64,000 nucleotides of DNA from Amphiduros pacificus (Eukaryota > Annelida > Polychaeta > Phyllodocida > Hesionidae): NCBI GenBank assembly GCA_949316495.1, contig OX439004.1:30100904-30164903 (forward strand). The letters are read 5' to 3'. A program made the position numbers and the translations under genes. A model generated the notes under the pieces. The model saw nothing but the letters and a program-made list of their open reading frames with translations, was not told the DNA's origin and did no database searches. Position 1 is the stretch's first letter. Each line of letters opens with the position of its first letter. Below are positions 29,746 to 41,242 of this stretch, piece after piece.

Positions 29746-32700
29746 TCATAATAATCCTCCTTTCTTTGCAATACCATACCATTCCCTGGAAATGATGAGG
29801 CGCTGGATCTGAGCTGTGCCTTCATATATCTGAAAAAGAAAAGTTAACATTATGAGTGCATAGAGCTAAAATTTCAAGATGACCCTCGTATCCCAGAAAA
29901 AAAGTCTGTATGAGAATTCTGACATGAAACATTGCAAATTATGTGGTAAACAAAGAGAATATATGTTAAATATGAGGTAATGGGGTCATCAGGTTTGATC
30001 TGTTAAATATATTTTTGTTTTGACAGCTCCCTTTACTCTTCAAGAGTTGACACTTCATTGATAAGAATTCATTTTAACTGAAGTTTATTTATTTGTATAT
30101 TAACACTACACTGTCATGTAACATGATACCTGGTAAATTTTTGCATCTCTCATCAGTTTCTCAGCTGGATATTCTGTATTAAAACCTGCACCTCCAAAGA
30201 TCTGTAACAAAAATATCAATCATTAACACACTTTACATTAAATAATTGAGGAAATTATTGCTTCCAATGAATGATTCCCATGAATAGCACAATTGTAATT
30301 TAGGAGTGTATTATTGATCAATTATGTTGATATGTATTTTTATGGCAAATGTGAACATTGTCAATTAGAGATATTAAGCATCAATTCTACAACTTGGTGT
30401 ATTGAAAGCTTAGCCACATTTGAACATCATGACAAATCAAAATTATAATAGAGTAATAATATAAGTTGCTATGAGACAGAAGAGTTGCACTTCCAGCTGA
30501 GGTCTGTCTGAGCCATAAGCTGCACGTGATGGGTAAACACGGGTAGCGTGAACTTTGTTTGACCTCAATTGAGACTCAAAGTAGAGTACCACTGTTTGAC
30601 ATCATTCTGGCACTATTCAAAGGACAATACCTTTCATGACGTCATAAGCATATTGCCATACTCTTATGACGTCCTTTTACCTTTAGTGCCTCTATGATCA
30701 CACTCCACATAAAAATGACGCCAAGAAAGAAGTGTGCTTTCATAAAGGGGCAATTAATAGATTAGGGTCTTCTTAAAATAGAAAATTAAAAGGCAAACAT
30801 GGGGATGCGTCAATAAGATAGACATCAAAGATAATAACATTTATCACCAATATGTGAATTTTAAATGTTTTTTTGCAAAATTGGTGCTTAATCCCTTTAA
30901 GTGAGTATATATGTGGTCAGGATTAAGAGCAACTAGAAGACGAACCTGGACGCAGTCTGTAGCACACTTATTTGCCACGTCTCCAGCCAGACACTTGGCT
31001 ATGGAGGCATAGTAGGTGTTGCGTCTTCCCTCGTCTATCTCCCATGCACAGCGCTGCACTGTCAGGCGGGAGGCCTCAATATTCATTGCCATATCAGCCA
31101 GCATGAAAGCCACGGCTTGGTGCTGCACAGAAAACAAGAATATATTGCTAAAATTAACTTCTCTTACTTCTGCCTCAAACTTAATATGACGATTCCACAT
31201 GTAATATTCAAAACTTAATTGGACCAGCTGATTTTATTTTAAATTTTAATTTTTGAAAGAGTTTAAAATTATCTCAAATACAAAGGTCCAGACTTTCACA
31301 TCAATTCAAGTCTCTCCACACTTGACTACCAATTCACATCAAGAAGTGTATTTTATGTATTACAATTCTGAACAAAAATTTTCTATGCTAATCCATTTTT
31401 CTGTATATTGAACTCTTCTGCTTTTCAGAGATAATGATGCAATAGAACTGCTGACTTACTTCAGCAATTGGTACGCCCATAGTCTTGCGTTCCATGGCAT
31501 ACTTGGTGGCCTCTTCCAGAGCACGCTGAGCAATACCCACAGCTCCTGCTGCCACCTGGTGACAGATTCATATCAAATCAAAACAACACACTCACACTGT
31601 CTTCTTCTTATAGATATTTTGTGCTCTCAAAAGAATTTGTTAAGTAATGCTTGATTAGATTCTATGAAAAACATAAAGAATGTCACATCAGTTAATAAAT
31701 AAAACCAAAAAATTCTCTTTTATGGCTCAATATACTTGAATAAACCTAGTTTTTTCAAATCCAAATTCAAACCAATAATGTTCTTTTAAGCTGACATTGC
31801 TATTTTTTTACCGGTGGTCTGGTTCTGTCGAAGGCTCCCATGGCAATTCTGAAGCCCATGCCTTCCTCACCCAGTAGATTCTACAAAGTAGGTCAAAGCA
31901 TATGCTCAACATGCAACTCGCTCAAATAGTAAACAAAGATTCCCATAAAAATATCCTCATAATATATGTTATGATTATATGTAACTCACCTCTTTGGGGA
32001 TTCTGACATCTTCGAAGGTGACTCCCCTGGTGTCTGAGGCTCTCTGTCCCATGTTTATTTCCTGAACAATTAATCATTTCATAAACATTCTTTAAAATTA
32101 CAAGTGTATGAAGAGCAAAGAACTAAGAACTATTTACCCATTTCCATTCATTAATATATTTTAGAAATTATATTAATATATATGATATCAATAACTTTGA
32201 AAAAATGTTTGTCAAAAAAACATTCTACTCATAAGAAGGTCACAAAATCCAAATATGTCAATGCATGAATACCTTTTTCCCTTTATGGACTCCTGGGAGA
32301 TCTGCGTCAACTAAGAAGCCGGAGAAAGCCTGACCAGCCGGACACTTGGGATCCGGATTTGTCCTGGCTAATACAAAGTACCAGTTTGCTACCCCTCCAT
32401 TGGTGATCCACATCTTGGAGCCATTGATGACATATTCGTCTCCTTTACGCTCCGCTCTCGTCTTCACCCCGGCAACATCGGAGCCTGCTTGGGGTTCAGT
32501 AACACAGTATCCCTATCAACATAAAGAAATGTCTCCCTTCAATCTTCCCAAATAAGAATGATTTTTGAAGTTTTTTACCAGAAATGTGTAAATATCACTT
32601 TAAATAATAAAATGAATATTAAAGAAGTCACTTACACACATCAGAGTTTCTTCTGTCATTCGACCGAGATATTTCTTCTTCTGTTCTTCATTTCCAGCCA

Positions 32701-35700
32701 CGCTGACTGGCATCTCCTGAATATAATATCAAAATATGTTTCAGCAATACTATTATATTATAAGAAATCTTATATTATTTAAACAATGTATTTTATTCTA
32801 TATCATTTAATTTGGTGTTCACCACAAGAAATTATAAACACAGGCAAATGACTGCTGTTATATTAAATTACACACAAATGAGTACAAGTCATTCAAATTC
32901 AAAATTGTTCTATCCATTTCTAATTTTAAGAAGAAAATATTTGTATCTTTCTGAAACTTTACTAAAAATGCATAATATACTGACACCTAGCTCATTTGAA
33001 AGCAAAGCCGTTGAAATTCCTGAGCATCCATAAGCCAGTTCTTCTGTTATCATACACCCATCAAAAATACTCAGACCCATACCACCTGCAAAATTCCCAA
33101 ATATAGGTCATCAAGAATATCCTTTTCCTAATATACCAGGAAAACAATATAGTGAAAGATATCTTATTTGGATTTTGAATCATCAAACAAATGAATATAA
33201 AAGTTGTTTTATCTATGATTTTAACAGTGTTTTGTGTATTTTAGTTTGTTAATACCACCGGTAATTATGTACATACCATACTTAGGGTCAATGTGACCAT
33301 TCATCAATCCTAATTCCCAGGCTTTTTTAACTATGGGCCATGGAAACTATCAATATGACAAAGACAAATGCATCAATAATTGGTTATTGTAATAAACTAA
33401 TCTAAAATAATTTGCATCAGAGATGTGGATACATTCAGCCTTAGTTACAAGGAATAAGTATATCGGGACAAAAAGGTTGTATAGGAGTCCAGGTTGAACT
33501 AATCAAAGGCATTTCTCTACAGAGTTTCCAAACTAAATTTGAACTGAATCAAAATTGTTTTGGCAAATTTATCTCATTTAAAAGCAATGGGGCAATACTT
33601 CTATCTTGACCTACTTTTCAAGGACAAAAAGTCAAGGTTGAATTCATCAATGTGGTTTTCCTAAAGAGTTTACATGTATACAAGTTGTTTGGCAAAGTTA
33701 TTGAACTTATACAAAGAATAAATTTTTAATCAGTTTAGAGTAGAAATATTTTTGGAGAAAGACACATGCAGACCAAAAGGAAGGAATGTCATACCTCTCC
33801 TGACTTGTCATAATCTGCAGCAACTGGAACAATTTCTTCCCTGCAAAACTTTCTGGCAAGATCTTTAATGCCCTGTTGTTCATCATTCAATGCTGTTATG
33901 AAAATAATATGACAAATATTACAATAAAAGTAAAACATAGGCATCAGAGATGCATCAACCCTCAGCCCTGGTAACTCATTGCACAACATTCGCTCCACAC
34001 AATATTTGTGAACAAAACGTCACTGCACCAAGGCAAATTGATGCAGGGGTAAAAAAACCCATAAAATCTACTTCCTTTGATAGCTTAGGTGTGTCAAGTA
34101 TCATGAAACTGTCATCATTTACTCTAGAATTATTGAAATGGGCCGGTGACCTTGAAAAGCAGGTTAAGGTCACCGTCCATCAAACTCATCTGAAGTCTTC
34201 CCAGATGCTTATGTGTGTCAATTTTCATGAAGCTGCCATTATTTGTTCTTAAGTTATTGCAATGACGTGGATTTGACATGATTGTCCCTGTGACCTTGAA
34301 AAGTAGGTAAAGGTCATGTTCCATCAAGAGAAGTCTGAGGTCTTCACCAGATGCTTATGTGTGTCAAGTCTCATAAAGCTGCCATCATTCATTCTCGAGT
34401 TATAGCAATGATAGGGATTTCACATAATTGTACCTGTGACCTTGAAAAGTAGGTGAAGGTCATGTTCCATACAAAAATGTCTGAGGTTTTCATCAGATGC
34501 TTATGTGTGTCAAGTTTCATGAAGCTGCCATCATTTGTTCTCGAGTTATTGCGATTCTTGGGATTTCACAAAATTGTCCCTGTGACCTTGAAAAGTAGGT
34601 GAAGGTCATGTTCCATCATGAGAAGTCTGAGGTCTTCACCAGATGCTTGTGTGTGTCAAATCTCATAAAGCTGCCATCATTCTTTCTTGAGTTATTTCGA
34701 TTCTTGGGATTTCACATAATTGTCCCTGTGACCTTGAAAAATACGTCAAGGTCGCCGTCCACCGAACTAGTCCGAGGTTTTTAACAGATGCTTATGCGTG
34801 TAAAGTTTCATGAAGCTGCCATCATTTGTTCTTGAGTTATCACGATGACAAGGATGATTTCACATAATTGTCCCTGTGACCTTGAAAAGTAGGTGAAGAT
34901 CATGTTCCATCATTAGAAGTCTGAGGTTGTCACCAGATGCATGTGTGTCAAATCTCATAAAGCTGCCATCATTCGTTCTTGAGTTATTGCGATTCTTGGG
35001 ATTTCACATAATTGTCCCCGTGACCTTGAAAAATAGGTCAAGGTCGCCGTCCACCGAACTAATCCGAGGTTTTCAACAGATGCTTATGCGTGTAAAGTTT
35101 CATGAAGCTGCCATCATTTGTTCTTGAGTTATCACGATGACAAGGATGATTTCACATAATTGTCCCTGTGACCTTGAAACGTAGGTGAAGGTCATGTTCC
35201 ATCAAGAGAAGTCTGAGGTCTTCACCAGATGCTTGTGTGTGTCAAATCTCATAAAGCTGCCATCATTCGTTCTTGAGTTATTGCGATTCTTGGGATTTCA
35301 CATAATTGTCCCTGTGACCTTGAAAAATAGATCAAGGTCGCCGTCCATCGAACTCATCCGAGGTTTTCACCAGATGCTTTTGTGTGTCAAGTTTCATGAA
35401 GCTACCATCATTTGTTCTCGTATTATCGCGATGACAAGATGATTTCACATAATTGTCCCTGTGACCTTGAAAAGTAGGTGAAGGTCATGTTTCATAGAAA
35501 CAATTTTGAGGGCTTCACCAGATGCTTATGCGTGTCAAATCTCATAAAGCTGCCATCATTCGTTCTTGAGTTATTGTGATTCTTGGGATTTCACATAATT
35601 GTCCCTGTGACCTTGAAAAATAGGTCAAGGTCGCCGTCCATCGAACTCGTCCGAGGTTTTCACCAGATGCATATGTGTGTCAAGTTTCATGAAGCTGCCA

Positions 35701-38700
35701 TCATTTGTTCTTGAGTTATCGCGATGACAAGGATGTTCGCTACAGACATACATACATACAGACATACATACATACATACATACCCACGCCAGGAGTACTG
35801 CAATACCCTCAGCCTGATTACATCAGGGGCTGAGGGTAAAAAAGGCAATTTTTAAATTATACGAATCCAACATTCCAAAAAGAATTAATCTAAATTTAAA
35901 ACATATTAGTTGTTCAGACAAAATAATTAATTCACCAAAGGCAAAATGTGAAGGAAACTGATGAAAAGTGGCCCCTATGGAGTTTTTTGGAACAAGAGCA
36001 TATGCCAAACATGGAGCTTACACAAGTTGGTGCCAGTGATTTGCATGCTCTTCCTTTAACATCTGGAGTTGGTAATCAGTGCAGAACACATGCATCATGG
36101 ATAGGTATCACAATTATCTAAATAACACCACACCAGTAATCCACAGAAAGCTAATTTTGTCTGCATTTTTAGGGCATTTTAGTTAGTCATATACTTTTGG
36201 GTTAAAATAATATGTGATATTGGCAGAGCTGCACTGTTGGTGGGGCTATAATTTTGTTAGAGTACCTGGACTACAGGATTATTTTTTTACTCAATATCCT
36301 TGATAAGTCATTGGTGTCAGAGATCCAACATTGAAACATTAAAGAATATCACAAAAGGGCATCAAAATTACCATAGAATACCAGTCAGAGAAATACTAAA
36401 TGTTTTTATATGTCTGTCACATCTTTCCCTGATACTGTATTCCAAACCCCATTTCAAAATTGATTACTGACACATATTTTATTTTCCATAATTGAGGAAC
36501 TGTACTGATATTTAAACTTTTTACAATTTATTTGTTTAAGAATATATAGTGAAATAACTATAGAATAGTACTTTACCGAATGAGTAGCCTCCTTTGGATG
36601 CTGAGTGGGATGGGGAGGCTGAGAAACATCTTACTCCCTGGCGGGCTGCTAGTGCAACCCCTCCCACAAGCTGAAATCATAGGCATTCTATCTTACTTTA
36701 TTCTGATTATTTTAACAAAACTACATAAGCATCATGTAGTATTGATTTTAAATAATCAACAAATAAGGAACATGTAATAGTGTCAACAAATTATGCTGAT
36801 AACTTGATGAAAAGATTGGAGACATGTTCAACATGTTCACTGTTAATCTTTATGTCCCAAATGTGAGGACCCTTCTGGTAAAAGTTGGAATTTTTAAAGA
36901 CAAAGAAAATGTATCGCCCTATTCTGCCATTTCACAATAAAATCAAGACAAACATTTTCATATTCCATGGCTAAATTTGCAGCATATTCTAAATTCAAAA
37001 CTTTATCATCCCTCCACATTTTTCTTATGCGGTAAGGATCCATACATTGTGATGTGAGGATATATTCAGTCAAAATTCAGTCAAATTCAGTATGTCAAAT
37101 TCTAAAATTTTATAAATGTACTTTTGATATAGTTGTAAGTTCCAGTCATAATCAGTCTAAATCAAATAACCTGGGTGTCACTTGCTGGAACAAAGAGGCC
37201 ATTGCCTTTTGTTCTCAGTAATAGTTTAGTAAAGGGCGTGATAATTAATCTGCCTTTGGTCATATTATCTAAACATTCATGAAAGGATGTAAATATCCAC
37301 ATTGGTCTGACCTTGGAGTAATTATGAATGGAGGCGCAACGGCTGTTATTTGAGCTTTTGGCGCATTGTTTCACACAATGGATTCAAAATCATTTGATCC
37401 TATCATAGTTGCCGACTTCAGAACAGTGAAAAATTGAAGATTCATGTTTTTAAAAAATATATTGGCCAAAGTTTTACTGAGGTATTATACCACATTTTGG
37501 TGTATTTTTTTAAGATGAATTCAGAATAGTTTTTCTTTTGAAGCTTACAATACCATCCACTCAAAATTACTTCAAATAAATTCGTTCATTTCTGTTCTGA
37601 TTTCTTCAATAATAGATATTATGAAAAAAAGAAAAATGCATCTTCCAAACCTTTTATTTTTCATACATATTTATAAAAAAATGTGTCACTATTCATATTA
37701 TTTTTTTTTTAACTTTTAAAACAAAATATTGTTAATGATATAGCATTTATAAAATTCTTGCAATTTTTTATTGTTATTTTTTGTTGATTTTAAATGATGA
37801 CATAAAATGTATTAGGTCAATTTATTTATAACGGCGCATATATTGGCAGGGCTATAAATTACATTTTCTGATAATATTTTTTCCACTGAACAACGTGGTA
37901 TACATTAATGCGTTTTATATGGTTTAATTTGCAAAGCAACTGTACCGAATAAATACATGAACCTGCAAGGAGGAAAGGGTACTAATAGCTATAAAATAGT
38001 AGGTTTAATCACCATTTACATGTGCGTAATGTGGACTGAAAGAATGTGAGCCTAACCTTTTATAATATAATAAAAGGATACTTTTATTTGACCATCCATA
38101 TCAATACAGATACATAGTCATAAATTAAACTACACATCCATAGCATTATTATTATTTACATTGTTCATTGTGTTCACATTTTTATCAATTACATCATCTT
38201 GTTCACTTCTTCGTTTGAAAATTAAATATATACATTTGGCAAGTTGCTGCATTACATTATTATTTTCTGACTGTAGAATGGTAACAACCTGTGTATCAAT
38301 ATCACTGGTATTAAAGTTGTCAATAAACTGCCTAGCTGTGTTAAACAATTCTTCTCTGAGATCGGAGTACTTACTACATGACATTAGGACATGATGTTCA
38401 GATTCTACATGATTATCCATACAAAATATATAGAGACGTTCCTTTACATCTTTTTTTGCACTAATCCATTTACCATTAACATGTTTACGCTGCCATCAGC
38501 CTTTTTCAATTCTAAGTTATGTGCACTAAGACGGAATTTTGCTAGAGCTTGTCTATGGTTCTTGTTATAAATAAACAGGTATTTCTCAGACACAAAATTT
38601 GATTTGAAAAGGCAGTAGGTTCTTAATTTAGGTAATTTAAAGATTTCATCCTGCCTTTCTTTTACAAACTGATATCCTGTAGTCTGGTTTTCACTTCAGT

Positions 38701-39427
38701 GACTAAGTTATCAACTTCAGTGTTAGTGAATGATGTAGTTTCAAATACACGGGAAAGATCACATTTGTCAAGAATATCAAATATTTTATCTAGCCAAGTT
38801 TCAAAACCAAAGTTTTTGAGACTGAGGAGCATCTTGTAAGCTAGTAGGGGTAGAGAACCACTTGGTTTGGAAACAAGTTTACACCAATATTTTACAGCTT
38901 TAGCTTGGAGTCTACTTTGAAGTGGGTGTCTACCCATGTCACCAAAGACAGCAACTGTTGTGGTCTGTGGTCTTCCCCCTAGTGAACTTTTGAGAAATCT
39001 TAGGTACAGGGTTTCTAATTTCTTAATTGAAGTACAGAGGGACCAAATTTCTGAGCCATAATCATTGACAGCAAGTGGCAAACCGTTGCACTGGTTTTCT
39101 ACATTGTAATTAATGTTGAATTCTAAATTAGACTAACTTATAAGATACCAATTAGTACCATACTGACACTTAACATAGATCGATTGAATTTGATTTGATT
39201 TAATATGATACTGAACTTCTGAAGTAACTGAAAGCTCAACAAAGTTGAAACCAGGTCACCACCGACTGTTCTTCTCACAATCTCAGTATCACATCACGAC
39301 ACTGGTACATGGTGCAATGCGACCATACTTAGTACACTTCATTGAGTGATAAAATTAATTAATAACCAGTGCAATGAGTTTAATAACTTAAATCAAACAA
39401 TCTTACCCTTGTGCTGATTCCTGCCAT
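29746..39427 (-). CDS. ACADM: Medium-chain acyl-CoA dehydrogenase, mitochondrial (complete, 13 exons)
   Basis: This flavoprotein catalyses the first step of mitochondrial beta-oxidation, making trans-2-enoyl-CoA from medium-chain acyl-CoA and passing electrons to ETF. Exons: 39427-39407, 36670-36577, 33892-33795, 33346-33277, 33085-32985, 32716-32636, 32512-32273, 32061-31990, 31880-31812, 31555-31460, 31122-30946, 30201-30130 and 29829-29746. They total 1275 bases, 424 residues plus TGA, against 421 in the human enzyme. The first 30 or so residues are Arg-rich with no acidic residue, fitting a mitochondrial leader. Landmarks are [34 protein letters not shown] (acyl-CoA dehydrogenase signature 1), [20 protein letters not shown] and [11 protein letters not shown], whose Glu is the catalytic base. 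The C-terminus after IISRE differs from the vertebrate one. All introns are GT/AG; the exon ending at 32985 uses the weaker donor GTCAGT, chosen because it alone keeps the frame. The 5' end of exon 1 was not located. Confidence 0.96.
34100..35745. repeat. 146-bp tandem repeat array in an ACADM intron
   Basis: Eleven to twelve units spaced 144-148 bases, each containing TGACCTTGAAAA, a GGTCA-type partner and CATGAAGCTGCCATCATT. From about 34583 two unit types alternate (AAGTAGGTGAAGGTCATG and AATAGGTCAAGGTCGCCG), giving a dimer of about 292 bases. The array ends in a CATA-rich run (35745-35785). Confidence 0.92.
35806..35841. repeat. Palindrome at the end of the 146-bp array
   Basis: TACCCTCAGCCTGA, then TTACA, then TCAGGGGCTGAGGGTA: an inverted repeat of about 15 bases. 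A related CCCTCAGCCC stands at 33958 on the other side of the array, suggesting that array and ends belong to one element of about 1.9 kb. Confidence 0.6.
35845..36570. other. ACADM intron, nothing recognised
   Basis: Remainder of the intron between ACADM exons 2 and 3. No supported feature. Confidence 0.5.
37311..37905 (+). mobile_element. CCTTGG-ended DNA element, copy A (3' truncated)
   Basis: Starts CCTTGGAGTAATTATGAATG and matches the element at 42688 over most of 37311-37905 with indels, for example through TGATCCTATCA, TTCCAAACCTTTTAT and TTTTAAATGATGACATAA. The right inverted end is not found. It lies in ACADM intron 1. Confidence 0.65.
38060..39085 (-). mobile_element. LINE fragment (reverse transcriptase C-terminal part)
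   Basis: Minus-strand frames: 39081-38662 begins near [20 protein letters not shown] and continues [16 protein letters not shown], typical of the region after the polymerase in invertebrate non-LTR elements. 38600-38460 carries [15 protein letters not shown], and 38420-38130 carries [20 protein letters not shown]. Frame changes separate the pieces. It is 5'-truncated and lies in ACADM intron 1 in the gene's sense. Confidence 0.75.
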
Positions 39428-40077
39428 GTTTACGTATTGTGCCAAAGGTCAAGGTTATGTGATACAGACGTAAATGACATCTGGTATTAAGCAAATCATA
39501 TTCAGGACCTACACATGGTGCCACCTGGTATGAAAATCTATTTTCATGGTTTTGCTTTGAAATTTTTGTGACCCGGGGTTTATTTTCAATGTGTTGAAAA
39601 TTAAGTATTTCTTTCAAATTCACTGTTGGTTGTTAGTTGACTTACAAGAACTAGAAATATTGAAATTATATAACCCCAACCCTTTATAAAGCCAGGCAGG
39701 TTTGTGAGAAAAATAATTATTATTAATTGTTGTTATTGTATTTGTTTATTTCTGGTCTTGTCAAAGCAAGCTTAAGGCAAGAAGAACATCTGCAATTACT
39801 AGACAGCTATGAATATTCATGATCTGTGGCCAGTTCTAGAGGTGACCAGAGATTTGACTACCTCTGTTTAGCAGGATACAATAGACCATGCCTTGTCGAA
39901 ATGCTGCACGTGCTATATCAAAACTGAGAGCAATATAACTATTATTATTTCTCGCAAGACTAAACAAGATACTGTTGTGTGACAAATTTTCACAAAAGGT
40001 ACTCATCTGGTACTCTGATTTCAAAAATAATTGTAGACATGGCTACAACCAGATGCGTTGCACTGCAATTGCATCAG

Positions 40078-40304
40078 GGGCCACGGCGTATTTGGTGAGA
40101 GCACAACCTGATTAGCACCAGTTTATCTGTGGTGATCCAAAAGTTGTGGGTTCGATCCCATTCCATGCCGAGATTGAATCCATGTTAAAATTTCTCATAT
40201 GATCTGAGGCCCATGCCTGACAATTCTGTTACAAATAGGTCTCATCACAAAATGACTGAAATAATGTTGAAAATAATGTATAACCCCAAACAAACAAAGC
40301 AATT
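40078..40304 (+). mobile_element. tRNA-derived SINE, family 1, internally deleted copy
   Basis: Head with B box GGTTCGATCCC near 40150, then GCCGAGATTGAA and ATCTGAGGCCCATGCC, a jump, and CTCATCACAAAATGACTGAA and the tail ACCCCAAACAAACAAA. Compared with 58502-58802 about 90 internal bases are missing. It lies between the Ig receptor and ACADM. Confidence 0.85.
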
Positions 40305-40321
40305 GCATTAGATCACATAAT

Positions 40322-40551
40322 GGTATCTGACCTAGTGACCTAGCTTTTGTATTGTGTGCTGCAGTCTGTTAAGTGCATTTGCACACTGCTGTCTAATCTA
40401 ATGTATATACATCGCTTAAGATCAAATCCCCTGCCCTATCCACGATGCCAGTGGCCTGAATACAGATAACACATCATCTATTGTGTGCCTTGTATAGCAT
40501 CACACTTATTGTCATTTCTTCCCAGACTGTTAATGGCTTCAGTACTTTCTA
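40322..40551 (+). repeat. Dispersed repeat, copy A
   Basis: Shares CTGTTAAGTGCA, TTGCAC, CTGCTGTCT, GTGCCTTGTATA and TTAATGGCTTCAGTAC-like blocks, in the same order and strand, with 47568-47813. A short related piece (TTAAGTGCACTTGTACTCCA) is at 50688. It has no coding frame and its class is unknown. Confidence 0.6.
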
Positions 40552-40701
40552 GTACCTCAATAATTATTAATACATTTTAATAGCAATGTTAAATTAATGG
40601 TCATACAATTGGAAAAATGCTTTGCCGTGACCTGCTCTCAGGAATAAACTGATCAAGAGTTGATGACAAATATTATGCTTGTGCAAAAATGAACTGACAT
40701 T

Positions 40702-40836
40702 TATACAGTTTAATCTGAGAGCAATAATTGCTCTGGGGTTTAATCTGAGAGCAATAATTGCTCTGAGATTTAATCTGAGAACAATAATTGCTCTGAGGTT
40801 TAATCTGAGAACAATAATTGCTCTGAGGTTTAATGG
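40702..40836. repeat. 30-bp tandem repeat with palindromic core
   Basis: Four full copies and a partial one; each contains AGAGCAATAATTGCTCT (or a near match), which is its own inverted repeat. Confidence 0.9.
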
Positions 40837-41242
40837 ACACAGTTATTTCTTCAAATCAAGTTCAACATATATAAATTTAGAAACTGAATAAAAAAAAACA
40901 ATTCTCTTCATTGTTAAATAGTATTTATTCTAAAAACATTGCATAACTATTACTTACAATTAGCATAAATAAACTTATTTCTGTATAAAACTCTATAAAT
41001 ATTGGTCTATTTCAAATAATAAGAAGAATTCTGCTCATCCTAGTATCAGACTTGTTACATCATTGCTATTTATTTATTGGAATCTATTGCATCAATATGA
41101 ATGGTTGAGATTCTTGCTGCAGTTAAGGTAAAACAATATTTTGGCACATAATCTTAATATATTTGAGATATTATATGTGGCAAGGTTTGGACTATATATG
41201 TAAGAGCATATTGGATTACATATACATGAAAGTGAGGCCCAG

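Noticed and set aside
32985-32987. The stronger-looking ACADM donor CTAG|GTGTCA at 32987
   Set aside because: It breaks the reading frame to the next exon; the donor two bases on (GGT|GTCAGT) restores the conserved protein.
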